Assembly (NCBI GenBank): GCA_937873805.1
Contig: CALMWO010000453.1
Span: 1-10,640, forward strand
Direction of reading: 5' to 3'
Source: an uncultured Hyphomonadaceae bacterium
GTDB taxonomy: Bacteria; Pseudomonadota; Alphaproteobacteria; Caulobacterales; Hyphomonadaceae
Length of the DNA stretch: 10,640 nt
Shown: positions 1 to 9,464 of the stretch, one piece after another
Layout of the letters: the number at the start of each line of letters is the position of its first letter
How positions within the stretch are numbered: the first letter of the stretch is position 1
Translations under genes and position numbers: made by a program
Notes under the pieces: generated by a model
Told to the model about the DNA's origin: nothing
The model's input: only the letters and a program-made list of their open reading frames with translations
The model's database searches: none

Positions 1-390
1 GGCGGATCGGGGGCGGAGACGCTGGCGCATGTGCGGGAGAACGGGCGCATCACCTTCATGTTCTGCGCCTATGACGGCGCGCCGAACATCATGCGGCTGT
101 ATGGTCGTGGGGAGGCGATGCAGTTCAACGATCCGGGCTTTGCCGACGAGATCTCGAAATTCCTGCCGCGCCATGAACGCGCGCGCGACATCATCTTCGC
201 TGACATCACGCATGTTCAGGACAGCTGCGGTTGGGCTGTGCCGTTCTACGAATACAAGGGCGAGCGCGACCAGTTGCAGCGCTATATCGACCACATGGAA
301 CTCGATGCCTGGCACGAGAGCCGGCTGACGAAGAATGCAAAGAGCATTGACGGCTTGCCGGGCATGAACCGGCCGGAGGCGGCGGAATGA
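1..390 (+). CDS. Pyridoxamine 5'-phosphate oxidase family protein, 3' part (start lies before the window)
   Basis: The reading frame is open from base 1 to the TGA at 388-390, giving 129 residues of a protein that begins upstream. The sequence GSGAETLAHVRENGRI, then FMFCAYDGAPNIMRLYGRGEA, and the ending with NAKSIDGLPG match what I know of the large group of PNPOx-like, FMN-binding split-barrel proteins of about 180 residues. I estimate about 50 N-terminal residues are missing. Family members bind FMN or a related flavin and mostly have no proven substrate, so true PdxH activity should not be assumed. GTG at 31 is an internal Val codon, not the start, because family sequence continues upstream of it. 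The stop overlaps the start of the next gene in ATGA, so the two are very likely translationally coupled. Confidence 0.88.
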   Translation, partial: GGSGAETLAHVRENGRITFMFCAYDGAPNIMRLYGRGEAMQFNDPGFADEISKFLPRHERARDIIFADITHVQDSCGWAVPFYEYKGERDQLQRYIDHMELDAWHESRLTKNAKSIDGLPGMNRPEAAE

Positions 391-893
391 AACGCGCGGC
401 GGTACTGTTTCTGGCAAGCGTGGCGACAGGCGGTTGCGTGATCGCGGATGTGACCGCAACGCGCGACGCGCCGGGCGCCGTCGCGCGCGAATATGCCTCT
501 CCGACCGCGTTCTACGCCAAGAGCATCGTGATACAGCCGGGCTATGAGACGATCCGCCTGCCCGGGATCATCGCAGATCCGCTGACGCCCGGCGGGGCTG
601 ACTATGGCGACACTGAAACGCAGACGGCCAGCGTGTTGGGCAAGATCGCCGCGGGGCTGAACTCGGTTGGCGCCTCCGAGGCCGATGTTGTCGCGATGAC
701 CGTCTATCTGGTTGCGCCACAGCCGGGCGCGGTGATGGACTTCCAGGGCATGATGCGCGCATACGGCAAGCGTTATGGCAGCGAGAGCCAGCCCAACCGG
801 CCGGTGCGCTCCACCGTGCAGGTGGCCGGACTTGTCGGCCCCGGCATGCTTGTCGAAATCGAAGTCACTGCCGCGCGCAAGCCGCGGCGCTAG
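387..893 (+). CDS. RidA/YjgF/UK114-family protein with lipoprotein-like signal peptide
   Basis: The product has 168 residues, against about 125-130 for a cytosolic RidA. Residues 1-17 look like an export signal: Lys2-Arg3, a hydrophobic stretch, then A-T-G-G-Cys17. This fits a relaxed lipobox, although Thr at -3 is weak. The Rid fold occupies roughly residues 45-165. It includes GASEADVVAMTVYL, and VRSTVQVAGL with Arg141 at the position of the substrate-carboxylate arginine of active RidA (Arg105 in E. coli). RidA proteins hydrolyse reactive enamine/imine intermediates such as 2-aminoacrylate made by PLP enzymes. With this signal the protein would act in the periplasm or on the outer membrane, where its substrate is unknown. 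The start overlaps the previous stop by four bases, and metH begins 19 bases after the stop. Family call is firm, lipidation uncertain. Confidence 0.88.
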   Translation: MKRAAVLFLASVATGGCVIADVTATRDAPGAVAREYASPTAFYAKSIVIQPGYETIRLPGIIADPLTPGGADYGDTETQTASVLGKIAAGLNSVGASEADVVAMTVYLVAPQPGAVMDFQGMMRAYGKRYGSESQPNRPVRSTVQVAGLVGPGMLVEIEVTAARKPRR

Positions 894-912
894 TCACGCC
901 TGAAAGTCGTTC

Positions 913-3555
<2,643 letters not shown>

Positions 3556-3571
3556 TAGGCTGTCACTTTTC

Positions 3572-3596
3572 TGTGCCGCTGCACCACTTCGGCACA
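3572..3596 (+). terminator. Inverted repeat downstream of metH, possible weak terminator
   Basis: TGTGCCG (3572-3578) and CGGCACA (3590-3596) form a perfect 7-bp stem around an 11-base loop, 17 bases after the metH stop. What follows is only moderately T-rich (CGCGTTTCTG), so this is a poor intrinsic terminator. A protein operator or an mRNA 3' end stabiliser is equally possible. It is the only clear structure I found between metH and the receptor gene. Confidence 0.4.
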
Positions 3597-3730
3597 TCGC
3601 GTTTCTGATCGACATTTTCCCCGACCTGCGATTGATTGTCTGCGAATTCCTCAGGGATAGGCGCGTGCTGCCCGCAGGGATTCATACATAAGAAAGGCCC
3701 GCGGAGCTTGATGACGCTACGACGGGTTTT

Positions 3731-3746
3731 AGGAGGGGACAGCGTG
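3731..3746 (+). promoter_or_regulatory. Strong Shine-Dalgarno fixing a GTG start for the TonB-dependent receptor
   Basis: AGGAGG at 3731-3736 stands 7 bases before GTG 3744-3746. The sequence that follows encodes a textbook signal peptide. The in-frame TTG at 3636 and ATG at 3711 have no comparable site and would place extra residues in front of that signal, so GTG 3744 is the preferred start. Confidence 0.8.
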
Positions 3747-5885
3747 AGTAACTGGAAAACGATGGCCGCAATGGCCGTCAGCGTGCTTGCGCTGTCGGGA
3801 ACGGCCTGGGCCCAGCAGGCGTCCACGGCCGCAACCCCCGTCAGCTCGCCCGAGGGCGTGCAGGCGTTCGAGCCTGTGTTTTTCGCGCGCTTCGCTCCGG
3901 TCACGGCGCTCGACATGGTGCGCCAGCTTCCGGGGTTCAGGATTGATGAAGGCGAAGACCTGCGCGGCTTTGGCGCGACGGCCGGCAATGTGCTGATCGA
4001 TGGACGCCGCACGAGTTCGAAGGATGCGATCAGCGACGAGCTTGGCCGCATTTCCGCGCGCGATGTTCTGCGCATCGAACTGATCCGCGCCTCGGCGGCG
4101 GGCGATATCGATGTGCGTGGTTACACCGAACTTGCCAACGTCGTGCTGAAGCCCGCGAGCGAGCTGAAGGTGTCGACCACATGGGCGGCGACCACGCGCT
4201 GGTATGATCAGGGCCGGCAGGGCGTGCAGATCGGCGGCACGCGCGCCTGGAAGACAGACAATTTCGGTTTCCGTCTCGCCATGCAGGGCAGCAGCCTCGG
4301 TGAGCGCGAGGAGGTGGACGTCACTTTCGCCAACGCGCTCGGCGTGGTCACGACACGGCAGGAAGAATACTACCAGCAGCAAGTCGGCGAGCTTCTTGTA
4401 ACAGGCGCCGCCAACTGGACGCCGACGGCGCGCGATACGATCAACGCCAACTTCCGCATCCTGCCGCGCCTGTTCTCCAACAATGCGGCGGCCGAAGCGC
4501 GGCTTCCAAGTGGGACGCTGCTTGGCAACATCTTCCTCGACTATACCGAGAAGGACATCTGGTATGTCGATGCAGGCGGCGACTGGGAACACAAATTCTC
4601 GCCTGAGAATGCGATCAAGCTGATCGCCGTCAACCGCACGGTGAACTGGCGGCCGCAGCAGCTGCTGACGCAGGCCTTCGCCGGAACGACCTTCACGCAG
4701 GTGCGCGACACGTCTGACAACAAGGCAGGCGAACACGTGCTGCGTGGCGTCTGGACGACGAAGCCTGCGCTGGAGCACACGCTCGAGTTCGGCCTCGAAG
4801 GCGCCTACAATTATCGCGAGGTCGATCGGCAGCGCGAGTTCGGCGCGATCGGCGGACCGTTCAGTATTGTGCCGGTCCCCATCGCCACCACCAAGGTCGA
4901 GGAAGAGCGCGTCGAGGCATCGATTACGGATGTGTGGCGCATGAGCCCACAGCTGACGCTTGAAGGCGCCCTGAACTACGAGGTTTCCACGATCTCGCAG
5001 TCGGGCGATGTCGCGCAGGAGCGTGATTTCACCTACGCCAAGCCACGCGTTGTGGCGACATGGGCGCCGAACGCGACGGACCAGTTCCGCCTGTCGTTGC
5101 AGCGCGATGTTTCGCAGCTTGATTTCGCTGACTTTGCGACGGGGCTGGATTCGATCAGCAACACGGCGAATGTCGGCAACCCGAACCTGGAGCCGGAACA
5201 GAGCTGGAAGGCCAACCTGCAATGGAAGCGGCCGATCGGCGAGCGTGGCTCGATCTCGGTGACGGCCTTCTATGACGATATCGAAGACACGCAGGATTTC
5301 ATTGCTTCGCAGCTGACCACGCCAGCCGCATGCGTGCTGGTAACGCCGACGCCTGCGGCGTGCATTCGTACGGCGATCGGGAATGTTGGGGATGGCAAAC
5401 GCTGGGGCGGACGGGTTGAGGCATCGGTTGCGCTCGATTTCATCGGCGTTGCGAACGGCATTCTCAAGCTGAATGTCGGCGCACAGGACAGCGAAGTGAC
5501 CGACCCGATCACGGGCGGGAAGAGACAGATTTCATCCGAGCAGGAATACGACTGGTCGCTCGATTTCCGGCAGGACGTGCCGTCGATGAAGTTTGCCTGG
5601 GGCGGCGACTATTCTAGCGCTGGTCCCAACCCGGAATACCGGCATGAGCGGATCGAGATTTCTGATCCGGGCGAGGGCGACCTCGACATGTTCGTCGAGA
5701 CCACGGCTTTCCTGGGCGGCGCGCTGGTGCGCGTCACGGCGGAGAACATCTTCAATCAGGAACGCGACGTGGAGCGGCGCTTCTTCACGCCGAACCGCAT
5801 TCCGCCGGGCGTGTTCTCGTCGACCGAAGACCGTGAATCGACCTTCGGGCCGACACTCACTGTCACGGTTGCGGGCGCGTTCTAG
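3744..5885 (+). CDS. TonB-dependent outer-membrane receptor, substrate unknown
   Basis: From GTG 3744 the product has 713 residues. Residues 1-23 are a Sec signal (Lys5, hydrophobic core, A-W-A cleaved before Gln24). The plug covers about residues 45-140: TALDMVRQLPGF, RGFGATAGNVLIDGRR, then GDIDVRG and NVVLK. The remainder is a predicted 22-strand barrel with alternating aromatic strands, the family segment NPNLEPEQSWKANLQW, and a C-terminal Phe713 used in outer-membrane assembly. Two Cys (530 and 540) lie close together in a likely external loop and may form a disulfide. There is almost no sequence between signal and plug, and I see no classical Ton box. Such receptors import siderophores, cobalamin, metals or glycans using TonB energy. 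Nothing here identifies the ligand. The 3' end overlaps the stop of the minus-strand flavoprotein gene. Confidence 0.92.
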   Translation: MSNWKTMAAMAVSVLALSGTAWAQQASTAATPVSSPEGVQAFEPVFFARFAPVTALDMVRQLPGFRIDEGEDLRGFGATAGNVLIDGRRTSSKDAISDELGRISARDVLRIELIRASAAGDIDVRGYTELANVVLKPASELKVSTTWAATTRWYDQGRQGVQIGGTRAWKTDNFGFRLAMQGSSLGEREEVDVTFANALGVVTTRQEEYYQQQVGELLVTGAANWTPTARDTINANFRILPRLFSNNAAAEARLPSGTLLGNIFLDYTEKDIWYVDAGGDWEHKFSPENAIKLIAVNRTVNWRPQQLLTQAFAGTTFTQVRDTSDNKAGEHVLRGVWTTKPALEHTLEFGLEGAYNYREVDRQREFGAIGGPFSIVPVPIATTKVEEERVEASITDVWRMSPQLTLEGALNYEVSTISQSGDVAQERDFTYAKPRVVATWAPNATDQFRLSLQRDVSQLDFADFATGLDSISNTANVGNPNLEPEQSWKANLQWKRPIGERGSISVTAFYDDIEDTQDFIASQLTTPAACVLVTPTPAACIRTAIGNVGDGKRWGGRVEASVALDFIGVANGILKLNVGAQDSEVTDPITGGKRQISSEQEYDWSLDFRQDVPSMKFAWGGDYSSAGPNPEYRHERIEISDPGEGDLDMFVETTAFLGGALVRVTAENIFNQERDVERRFFTPNRIPPGVFSSTEDRESTFGPTLTVTVAGAF

Positions 5886-7096
5886 CTCAGGCGTTTGAGC
5901 ATGCCATGGGCCGCCGCGCGGCCGGTGGCGAAGCAGGCTTGCAGCAGGTAGCCGCCGGTCGGCGCCTCCCAGTCGAGCATTTCGCCGGCGACGAAGATGC
6001 GCGGGTCTGACGTCAGCGAGTAGTCAGCGTTGATGCTGTCCCAGCTGATGCCGCCAGCCGTCGAGATTGCGCGCTCGATTGGAGCAACCCCGGTCAACTG
6101 GATCACACAGGCCTTGGCGATGGCGGTCAGCTCCGCCGGGTCCGTGGGCAGGCCAGGCCCGCCGCGGCGTTCGCGCAGGAGGCTGGCCGCGATCGGCGTC
6201 AGGCCGGCGCGGCGCAGGCGGTTGGCCGTCGATGTGCCTGAGGGCGCGTAGGAGATCTTCTTCGCGAGTTCGGCCGCGGTGAGGTTCGGGCTGAGATCGA
6301 GAACAAGATCCGCCGACCCTTCAGCCGCAATGCGATCGCGCAGGAGAGGTGAGAGCGCATAGATCGCGCCGCCTTCGATTCCGCTTTGCGTGATGATCGC
6401 TTCGCCGCTCATTTCAGACGCACCATGTGAGATATGCACGGGCTTCAGTGGCTGGCCGGCGAACCTGTCCCGGAAGATGTCAGACCACGGAACACGGAAA
6501 CCGTTGTTGGATGGCTTGAGCGTGGAGATCGTCGCGCCATGCGCGGTGAACGCGTCGGTCCACGATCCATCAGAGCCAAGGCGCGGCCAGCTGGCGCCGC
6601 CAAGCGCGAAGAGGAATGCGTCGGCGCGTTCCGTGCGTGGTCCCTCGGCCGTGTCAAACGTCAGCGCGCCGTCGCTCCATCCCGTCCAGCGTGAACGCGT
6701 GACGAGCTGCACGCCCAGGCCGTCGAGACGTGCGAGCCATGCGCGCAGAAGAGGCGAGGCCTTCATCTGCTTGGGGAAGACGCGGCCGCTGGAGCCTATG
6801 AAGGTTTCGATGCCAAGCGCCTCGCACCAGGCGCGCAGGTGGTCCGGGGTGAAGGCGCGGATCGCGGGTTCGAGGCGGGTCTGCGCTGCGCCGTAGCGCA
6901 CGAGAAAGTCCGCGAGCGGTTCTGAGTGCGTGAGGTTGAGGCCGCCACGGCCTGCGAGCAGAAACTTGCGCGCCGGGTTTGGCATGCGGTCATGGATAAC
7001 GACGGCGACGCCAGCCTGCGCCAGCACTTCAGCCGCGGCGAGGCCTGCGGGGCCAGCACCGACAATGATCGCGCGCTTGTTCAACGAAGCCGTCAT
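5882..7096 (-). CDS. FAD-dependent oxidoreductase, HI0933/BaiN-like family (TIGR03862-type)
   Basis: The protein has 404 residues when started at ATG 7096-7094. It opens with a dinucleotide-binding fold: AIIVGAGPAG, with GxGxxG at 13-18 and an acidic residue, Asp36, closing the second strand. The family signature GRGGLNLTH follows at 49-57. The C-terminal FAD-contacting segment reads TAGGISWDSIN, then FVAGEMLDWEAPTGGYLLQACFATG. This is the pattern of the flavoprotein family related to HI0933, YhiN and BaiN. Most members are uncharacterised; BaiN reduces bile-acid double bonds, which should not be transferred here. An ATG at 7171 would add 25 residues with no family similarity before the nucleotide-binding strand, so the shorter start is chosen. 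Its ribosome binding site is weak (AGG about 8 bases upstream). The gene stands alone on this strand. Confidence 0.93.
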   Translation of the reverse strand: MTASLNKRAIIVGAGPAGLAAAEVLAQAGVAVVIHDRMPNPARKFLLAGRGGLNLTHSEPLADFLVRYGAAQTRLEPAIRAFTPDHLRAWCEALGIETFIGSSGRVFPKQMKASPLLRAWLARLDGLGVQLVTRSRWTGWSDGALTFDTAEGPRTERADAFLFALGGASWPRLGSDGSWTDAFTAHGATISTLKPSNNGFRVPWSDIFRDRFAGQPLKPVHISHGASEMSGEAIITQSGIEGGAIYALSPLLRDRIAAEGSADLVLDLSPNLTAAELAKKISYAPSGTSTANRLRRAGLTPIAASLLRERRGGPGLPTDPAELTAIAKACVIQLTGVAPIERAISTAGGISWDSINADYSLTSDPRIFVAGEMLDWEAPTGGYLLQACFATGRAAAHGMLKRLS

Positions 7097-7253
7097 GGAT
7101 GCTGCCTGTGGCGCAACATGGCGCTCAACACAACATCGCTGGGGATAGTTGCACGCATCTCCTCGCCTCATGGATGCGCGTGATTGCGGGCGCTTGTTCG
7201 CCGCCTACGCTGACCCGGATGCCAACGAGTCGTCGCGGGCAGGTGGAGTTCAC
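7097..7253. other. Divergent intergenic region
   Basis: This gap separates the minus-strand flavoprotein gene from the plus-strand miniprotein ORF and should hold a promoter for each. The best-looking candidate on the plus strand is TTGCGG (7184-7189) and TACGCT (7206-7211) with 16 bases between. Both boxes are poor matches and I would not rely on them. I see no strong repeat or RNA fold here. Confidence 0.3.
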
Positions 7254-7352
7254 ATGGCAGAAGCCGTGGTTAACACGATCCGCCGGGTCGACCTGTCATG
7301 GGTCCGTCTGGAGATAGGCCTGCTGGTCGGCGCCCTGATGATGGGCGGCTGA
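7254..7352 (+). CDS. Possible 32-residue membrane miniprotein
   Basis: ATG 7254 follows a good ribosome binding site (GGAG at 7245-7248, 5-base gap) and runs to TGA 7350-7352. The product has a short amphipathic, basic front (residues 1-15, Arg10-Arg11) and a hydrophobic end, VRLEIGLLVGALMMGG. One turn of helix would just enter or span a membrane. The same frame also has an ATG at 7170 that would give 60 residues, but without a comparable ribosome binding site. It is transcribed away from the flavoprotein gene, so it would need its own promoter in 7097-7253. I do not recognise a family. With GC-rich DNA a chance ORF of this size is common, so the site and the hydrophobic pattern are the only support. 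Confidence 0.4.
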   Translation: MAEAVVNTIRRVDLSWVRLEIGLLVGALMMGG

Positions 7353-7618
7353 TTGGTGCGGCCTAACCGCGCCGTCACAGGCCGTTAGCTTGACTTTAGG
7401 GGTTTTAGCCGCGATATGCCCCTCGCGTTCGCAAGCTAGAACGCTATCGGCGTTCCGGCTGCGTGAGGGTCCTGAGAACAGGATCCGGCCCGTTGAGCGC
7501 CCTGAAGAGATCGCATGATCGCCCGCGCACGCCGGGCAGTCCCATAAAGACAGCGCCTCCGGCGGACCTGTAGCAAACAGGCGTCCGCGCGTTCGCGCAC
7601 ACGAAAGACACTTATCCT
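7353..7618 (+). promoter_or_regulatory. Structured leader upstream of the DEAD-box helicase
   Basis: This 266-base stretch holds no large ORF. TTGACT at 7390-7395 with GATATG 17 bases later is the best promoter candidate; the -10 is poor. After it come GCGTTC (7425-7430), GAACGC (7439-7444) and GCGTTC (7450-7455), so the middle element can pair with either flank. Next are a hairpin TCCTG/CAGGA (7470-7483) and, near the gene, CGGA-CCTGT paired with ACAGG-cg-TCCG (7563-7587) around loop AGCAA. Two tiny ORFs occur: ATG 7416 (7 codons) and ATG 7515 (10 codons, MIARARRAVP, preceded by GAAGAG). CGGCCT/AGGCCG (7359-7384) could end the upstream transcript. Together this suggests a regulated leader, but none of it is proven. 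Confidence 0.4.
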
Positions 7619-9262
7619 TTGACCCAATTCAAAGACCTTGGCCTGAACGCCTCGATCCTCGCGGCGCTCACCAGCAAGGGCTACACCCAGCCCACCCCAA
7701 TCCAGCTCGCCGCAATTCCTGGCGTGATGGAAGGCCGCGACCTGCTCGGCATCGCCCAGACCGGCACCGGCAAGACGGCCGCCTTCGCACTTCCCATCCT
7801 TCATCGTCTCGCGGCCAACCGTAAGCCGGCGCCGCGTTACGGCTGCCGTGCGCTCGTCCTGTCGCCGACGCGCGAACTCGCAACGCAAATCGCTGAGCAA
7901 TTCAAAGCCTATGGCTCGCAGATGGGCTTCAGCGTCGCCACGATCTTTGGCGGCGTCGGCCATGGCCCGCAGCGCCAGGCGCTGGCGCGTGGCGTCGACA
8001 TCATCGTCGCCGCTCCCGGCCGCCTGCTCGATCACCTTGGTGAACGCGACGCCGATCTCTCGCAGATCGAAATCTTCGTGCTCGACGAAGCTGACCAGAT
8101 GCTCGACATGGGTTTCATCGTTCCGATCAAGCAGATCGTGAAACACCTGCCGAAGCAGCGCCAGAATCTCTTCTTCTCGGCCACCATGCCGGCCGACATC
8201 GAAAAGCTCGCCAGCGAGCTGCTCAACAAGGATCCGCTGAAAGTTTCGGTTGCCCCGCCTTCGACCACGGTCGAGCGCGTCAACCAGCAGGTCGTGTTCG
8301 TTGAAGCCGGCCGCAAGCGCGGCCTGCTGACCGAACTGTTTGCCCAGCCCGACTATTCGCGCGTGCTGGTGTTCACCCGCACCAAGCGCGGCGCTGACAA
8401 GGTCGCCCGCATTCTCGAAGGCGGTGGTGTCGCCGCCATGGCCATCCACGGCAACAAGAGCCAGGCCCAGCGCGAACGCGCGCTGGCCGAATTCAAGGCC
8501 GGGAAGGTGAGGGCGCTGGTCGCCACAGACATCGCGGCGCGCGGCATCGACATCTCGTCGGTCAGCCACGTCGTGCAATACGAACTGCCGGATGTGCCTG
8601 AGCAGTATGTCCACCGCATTGGCCGTACGGCCCGCGCGGGCAAGGATGGATCGGCCGTGGCGTTCTGCGCCGAGGACGAACGTTCGCTGCTGCGCGACAT
8701 CGAGCGCACGACACGCCAGAAAATCCCTAGCGCCGATCGTCGTAACGATCAGACGCTGGCCCAGCTGTCGGCGAATGTGAACGAAGACGAGAAGCGTGGC
8801 CGTGGCGGCGCTCGCGCCGAATCGCGTGGCGCGCCGCAACCGCGCCGTCAGCAACAGCAGAAGCCGCGTCGTGACGACCAACGCCGCGATCAACGCCCTG
8901 CTGGCGAAGCCGGCGAGCAACGTCAGCACCAACCGCGCGCCGAAGGCGCTGCAGGCGAAGGCCGTTCCAACGGTCGTCGCGGTCGTGGCGGCAAGCCCGG
9001 CGGCTTCGACGGTCAGCGCAATGGCCAGAATCGTGAAGGCGGCCAGCCGCGCAATGGCGAGGCGAAATCTCCCCGCAATGCTGAAGGTCAAAAGCCGCGT
9101 GGCCAGAAGCCGTCGAGCCACCGCAAAGGTCAGAACCGCGAGCAGGCCGCTGCGCGCGGAGATGTGATGAAGGTTACGTCCAGCGGACCCAAGGGCCCGG
9201 TGATGGGCGCCGACGCCTTGATGCGCCACATCGGCTCGACCAATCCGTGGTCGAAGCAGTAG
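7619..9262 (+). CDS. rhlE: RhlE-type DEAD-box ATP-dependent RNA helicase
   Basis: The 547-residue protein unwinds RNA duplexes using ATP. The core carries Phe4 and the Q motif GYTQPTPIQ (21-29), motif I AQTGTGKT (46-53), PTREL (83-87), APGR (132-135), DEAD (156-159), SAT (187-189), ATDIAARGID (302-311) and HRIGRTAR (332-339), all intact. From about residue 375 comes a long disordered tail rich in Arg, Gln, Gly, Asn and Pro. It ends in a compact segment, GADALMRHIGSTNPWSKQ. Related helicases act in ribosome assembly, cold adaptation and RNase E degradosomes, and the tail would suit RNA or partner binding. The start is TTG 7619: TAG at 7571 closes the frame upstream with no ATG or GTG between, and later starts would lose Phe4. 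The ribosome binding site is poor, so translation is probably weak or controlled. Confidence 0.95.
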   Translation: MTQFKDLGLNASILAALTSKGYTQPTPIQLAAIPGVMEGRDLLGIAQTGTGKTAAFALPILHRLAANRKPAPRYGCRALVLSPTRELATQIAEQFKAYGSQMGFSVATIFGGVGHGPQRQALARGVDIIVAAPGRLLDHLGERDADLSQIEIFVLDEADQMLDMGFIVPIKQIVKHLPKQRQNLFFSATMPADIEKLASELLNKDPLKVSVAPPSTTVERVNQQVVFVEAGRKRGLLTELFAQPDYSRVLVFTRTKRGADKVARILEGGGVAAMAIHGNKSQAQRERALAEFKAGKVRALVATDIAARGIDISSVSHVVQYELPDVPEQYVHRIGRTARAGKDGSAVAFCAEDERSLLRDIERTTRQKIPSADRRNDQTLAQLSANVNEDEKRGRGGARAESRGAPQPRRQQQQKPRRDDQRRDQRPAGEAGEQRQHQPRAEGAAGEGRSNGRRGRGGKPGGFDGQRNGQNREGGQPRNGEAKSPRNAEGQKPRGQKPSSHRKGQNREQAAARGDVMKVTSSGPKGPVMGADALMRHIGSTNPWSKQ

Positions 9263-9291
9263 CGCGACAAAACGCAGCCCTGAAAAGGCAA

Positions 9292-9330
9292 CCGCCGCCA
9301 GCCCGTTAGGGCGGCGGCGGCGCTTCTTTT
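9292..9330 (+). terminator. Strong intrinsic terminator of the helicase gene, probably bidirectional
   Basis: CCGCCGCC (9292-9299), a single bulged A, and GCCC (9301-9304) pair with GGGC (9309-9312) and GGCGGCGG (9313-9320) across a GTTA tetraloop. That is 12 GC-rich base pairs, followed by CGCTTCTTTT. Read on the other strand the same hairpin is followed by TTGCCTTTTC, so it could also stop minus-strand transcripts arriving from the right. Confidence 0.85.
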
Positions 9331-9353
9331 CCCGGCGGGGGGACGTGGGGGGA

Positions 9354-9464
9354 CTAGATCGCCGGGTCAGAACTGTGTCGGTCGGCGTCTTGCGACTGCC
9401 GGAGAAATACTCTTCGGAACGCCTGGGGTTCCTCGGTCCACCGATATTTGGGTGGCTCAATCAT
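9354..9464 (-). CDS. Possible 36-residue minus-strand ORF
   Basis: ATG 9464-9462 runs to TAG 9356-9354 and encodes MIEPPKYRWTEEPQAFRRVF followed by a polar tail. A G-rich stretch (GGGGG, 8 bases before the ATG) could act as a ribosome binding site. The protein-like front half, and a terminator at 9292-9330 that would also work in this direction, are the main support. Against it, third codon positions are visibly less GC-rich than in the neighbouring genes (AGA, GTA, AGT, CGA appear), and I recognise no family. The frame extends upstream to 9548, but that would overlap the next gene's start. Confidence 0.3.
   Translation of the reverse strand: MIEPPKYRWTEEPQAFRRVFLRQSQDADRHSSDPAI

Noticed and set aside
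3556..3743. Possible cobalamin riboswitch between metH and the receptor gene
   Set aside because: I looked for a conserved B12-box-like core and found none. The gap is also short for the full element; only a simple 7-bp hairpin is present.
3636..3743. Longer N-terminus for the receptor from TTG 3636 or ATG 3711
   Set aside because: It would bury the signal peptide, and neither start has a ribosome binding site like the AGGAGG before GTG 3744.
3729..5222. 497-codon open frame opposite the TonB-dependent receptor
   Set aside because: The plus strand has signal peptide, plug and barrel features throughout. The antisense product is Arg/His-rich with no recognisable domain.
6390..6896. 168-codon plus-strand frame inside the flavoprotein gene
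   Set aside because: It lies wholly within a well-supported minus-strand gene and has the Ser/Arg-rich composition of an out-of-phase frame.
7097..7171. 25-residue N-terminal extension of the flavoprotein
   Set aside because: The nucleotide-binding strand normally begins within about 10 residues of the start, as it does from ATG 7096. The extra residues are Cys/Arg-rich and resemble nothing in the family.
7435..7442. GCTAGAAC, a perfect match to the Caulobacter housekeeping -10 consensus
   Set aside because: No TTGAC-like -35 lies at the required distance and the octamer overlaps the GCGTTC/GAACGC repeats, so I do not call it a promoter. If it were one, the alternative hairpins would not be transcribed.
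7425..7455. LexA (SOS) box from the GTTC/GAAC repeats
   Set aside because: The alphaproteobacterial box is a direct repeat, GTTC-N7-GTTC. The spacings and orientations here do not fit.
7436..9460. 674-codon open frame on the minus strand opposite the helicase
   Set aside because: It mirrors an intact DEAD-box helicase and also runs through its terminator. No motif is visible and the composition is that of a shadow frame.
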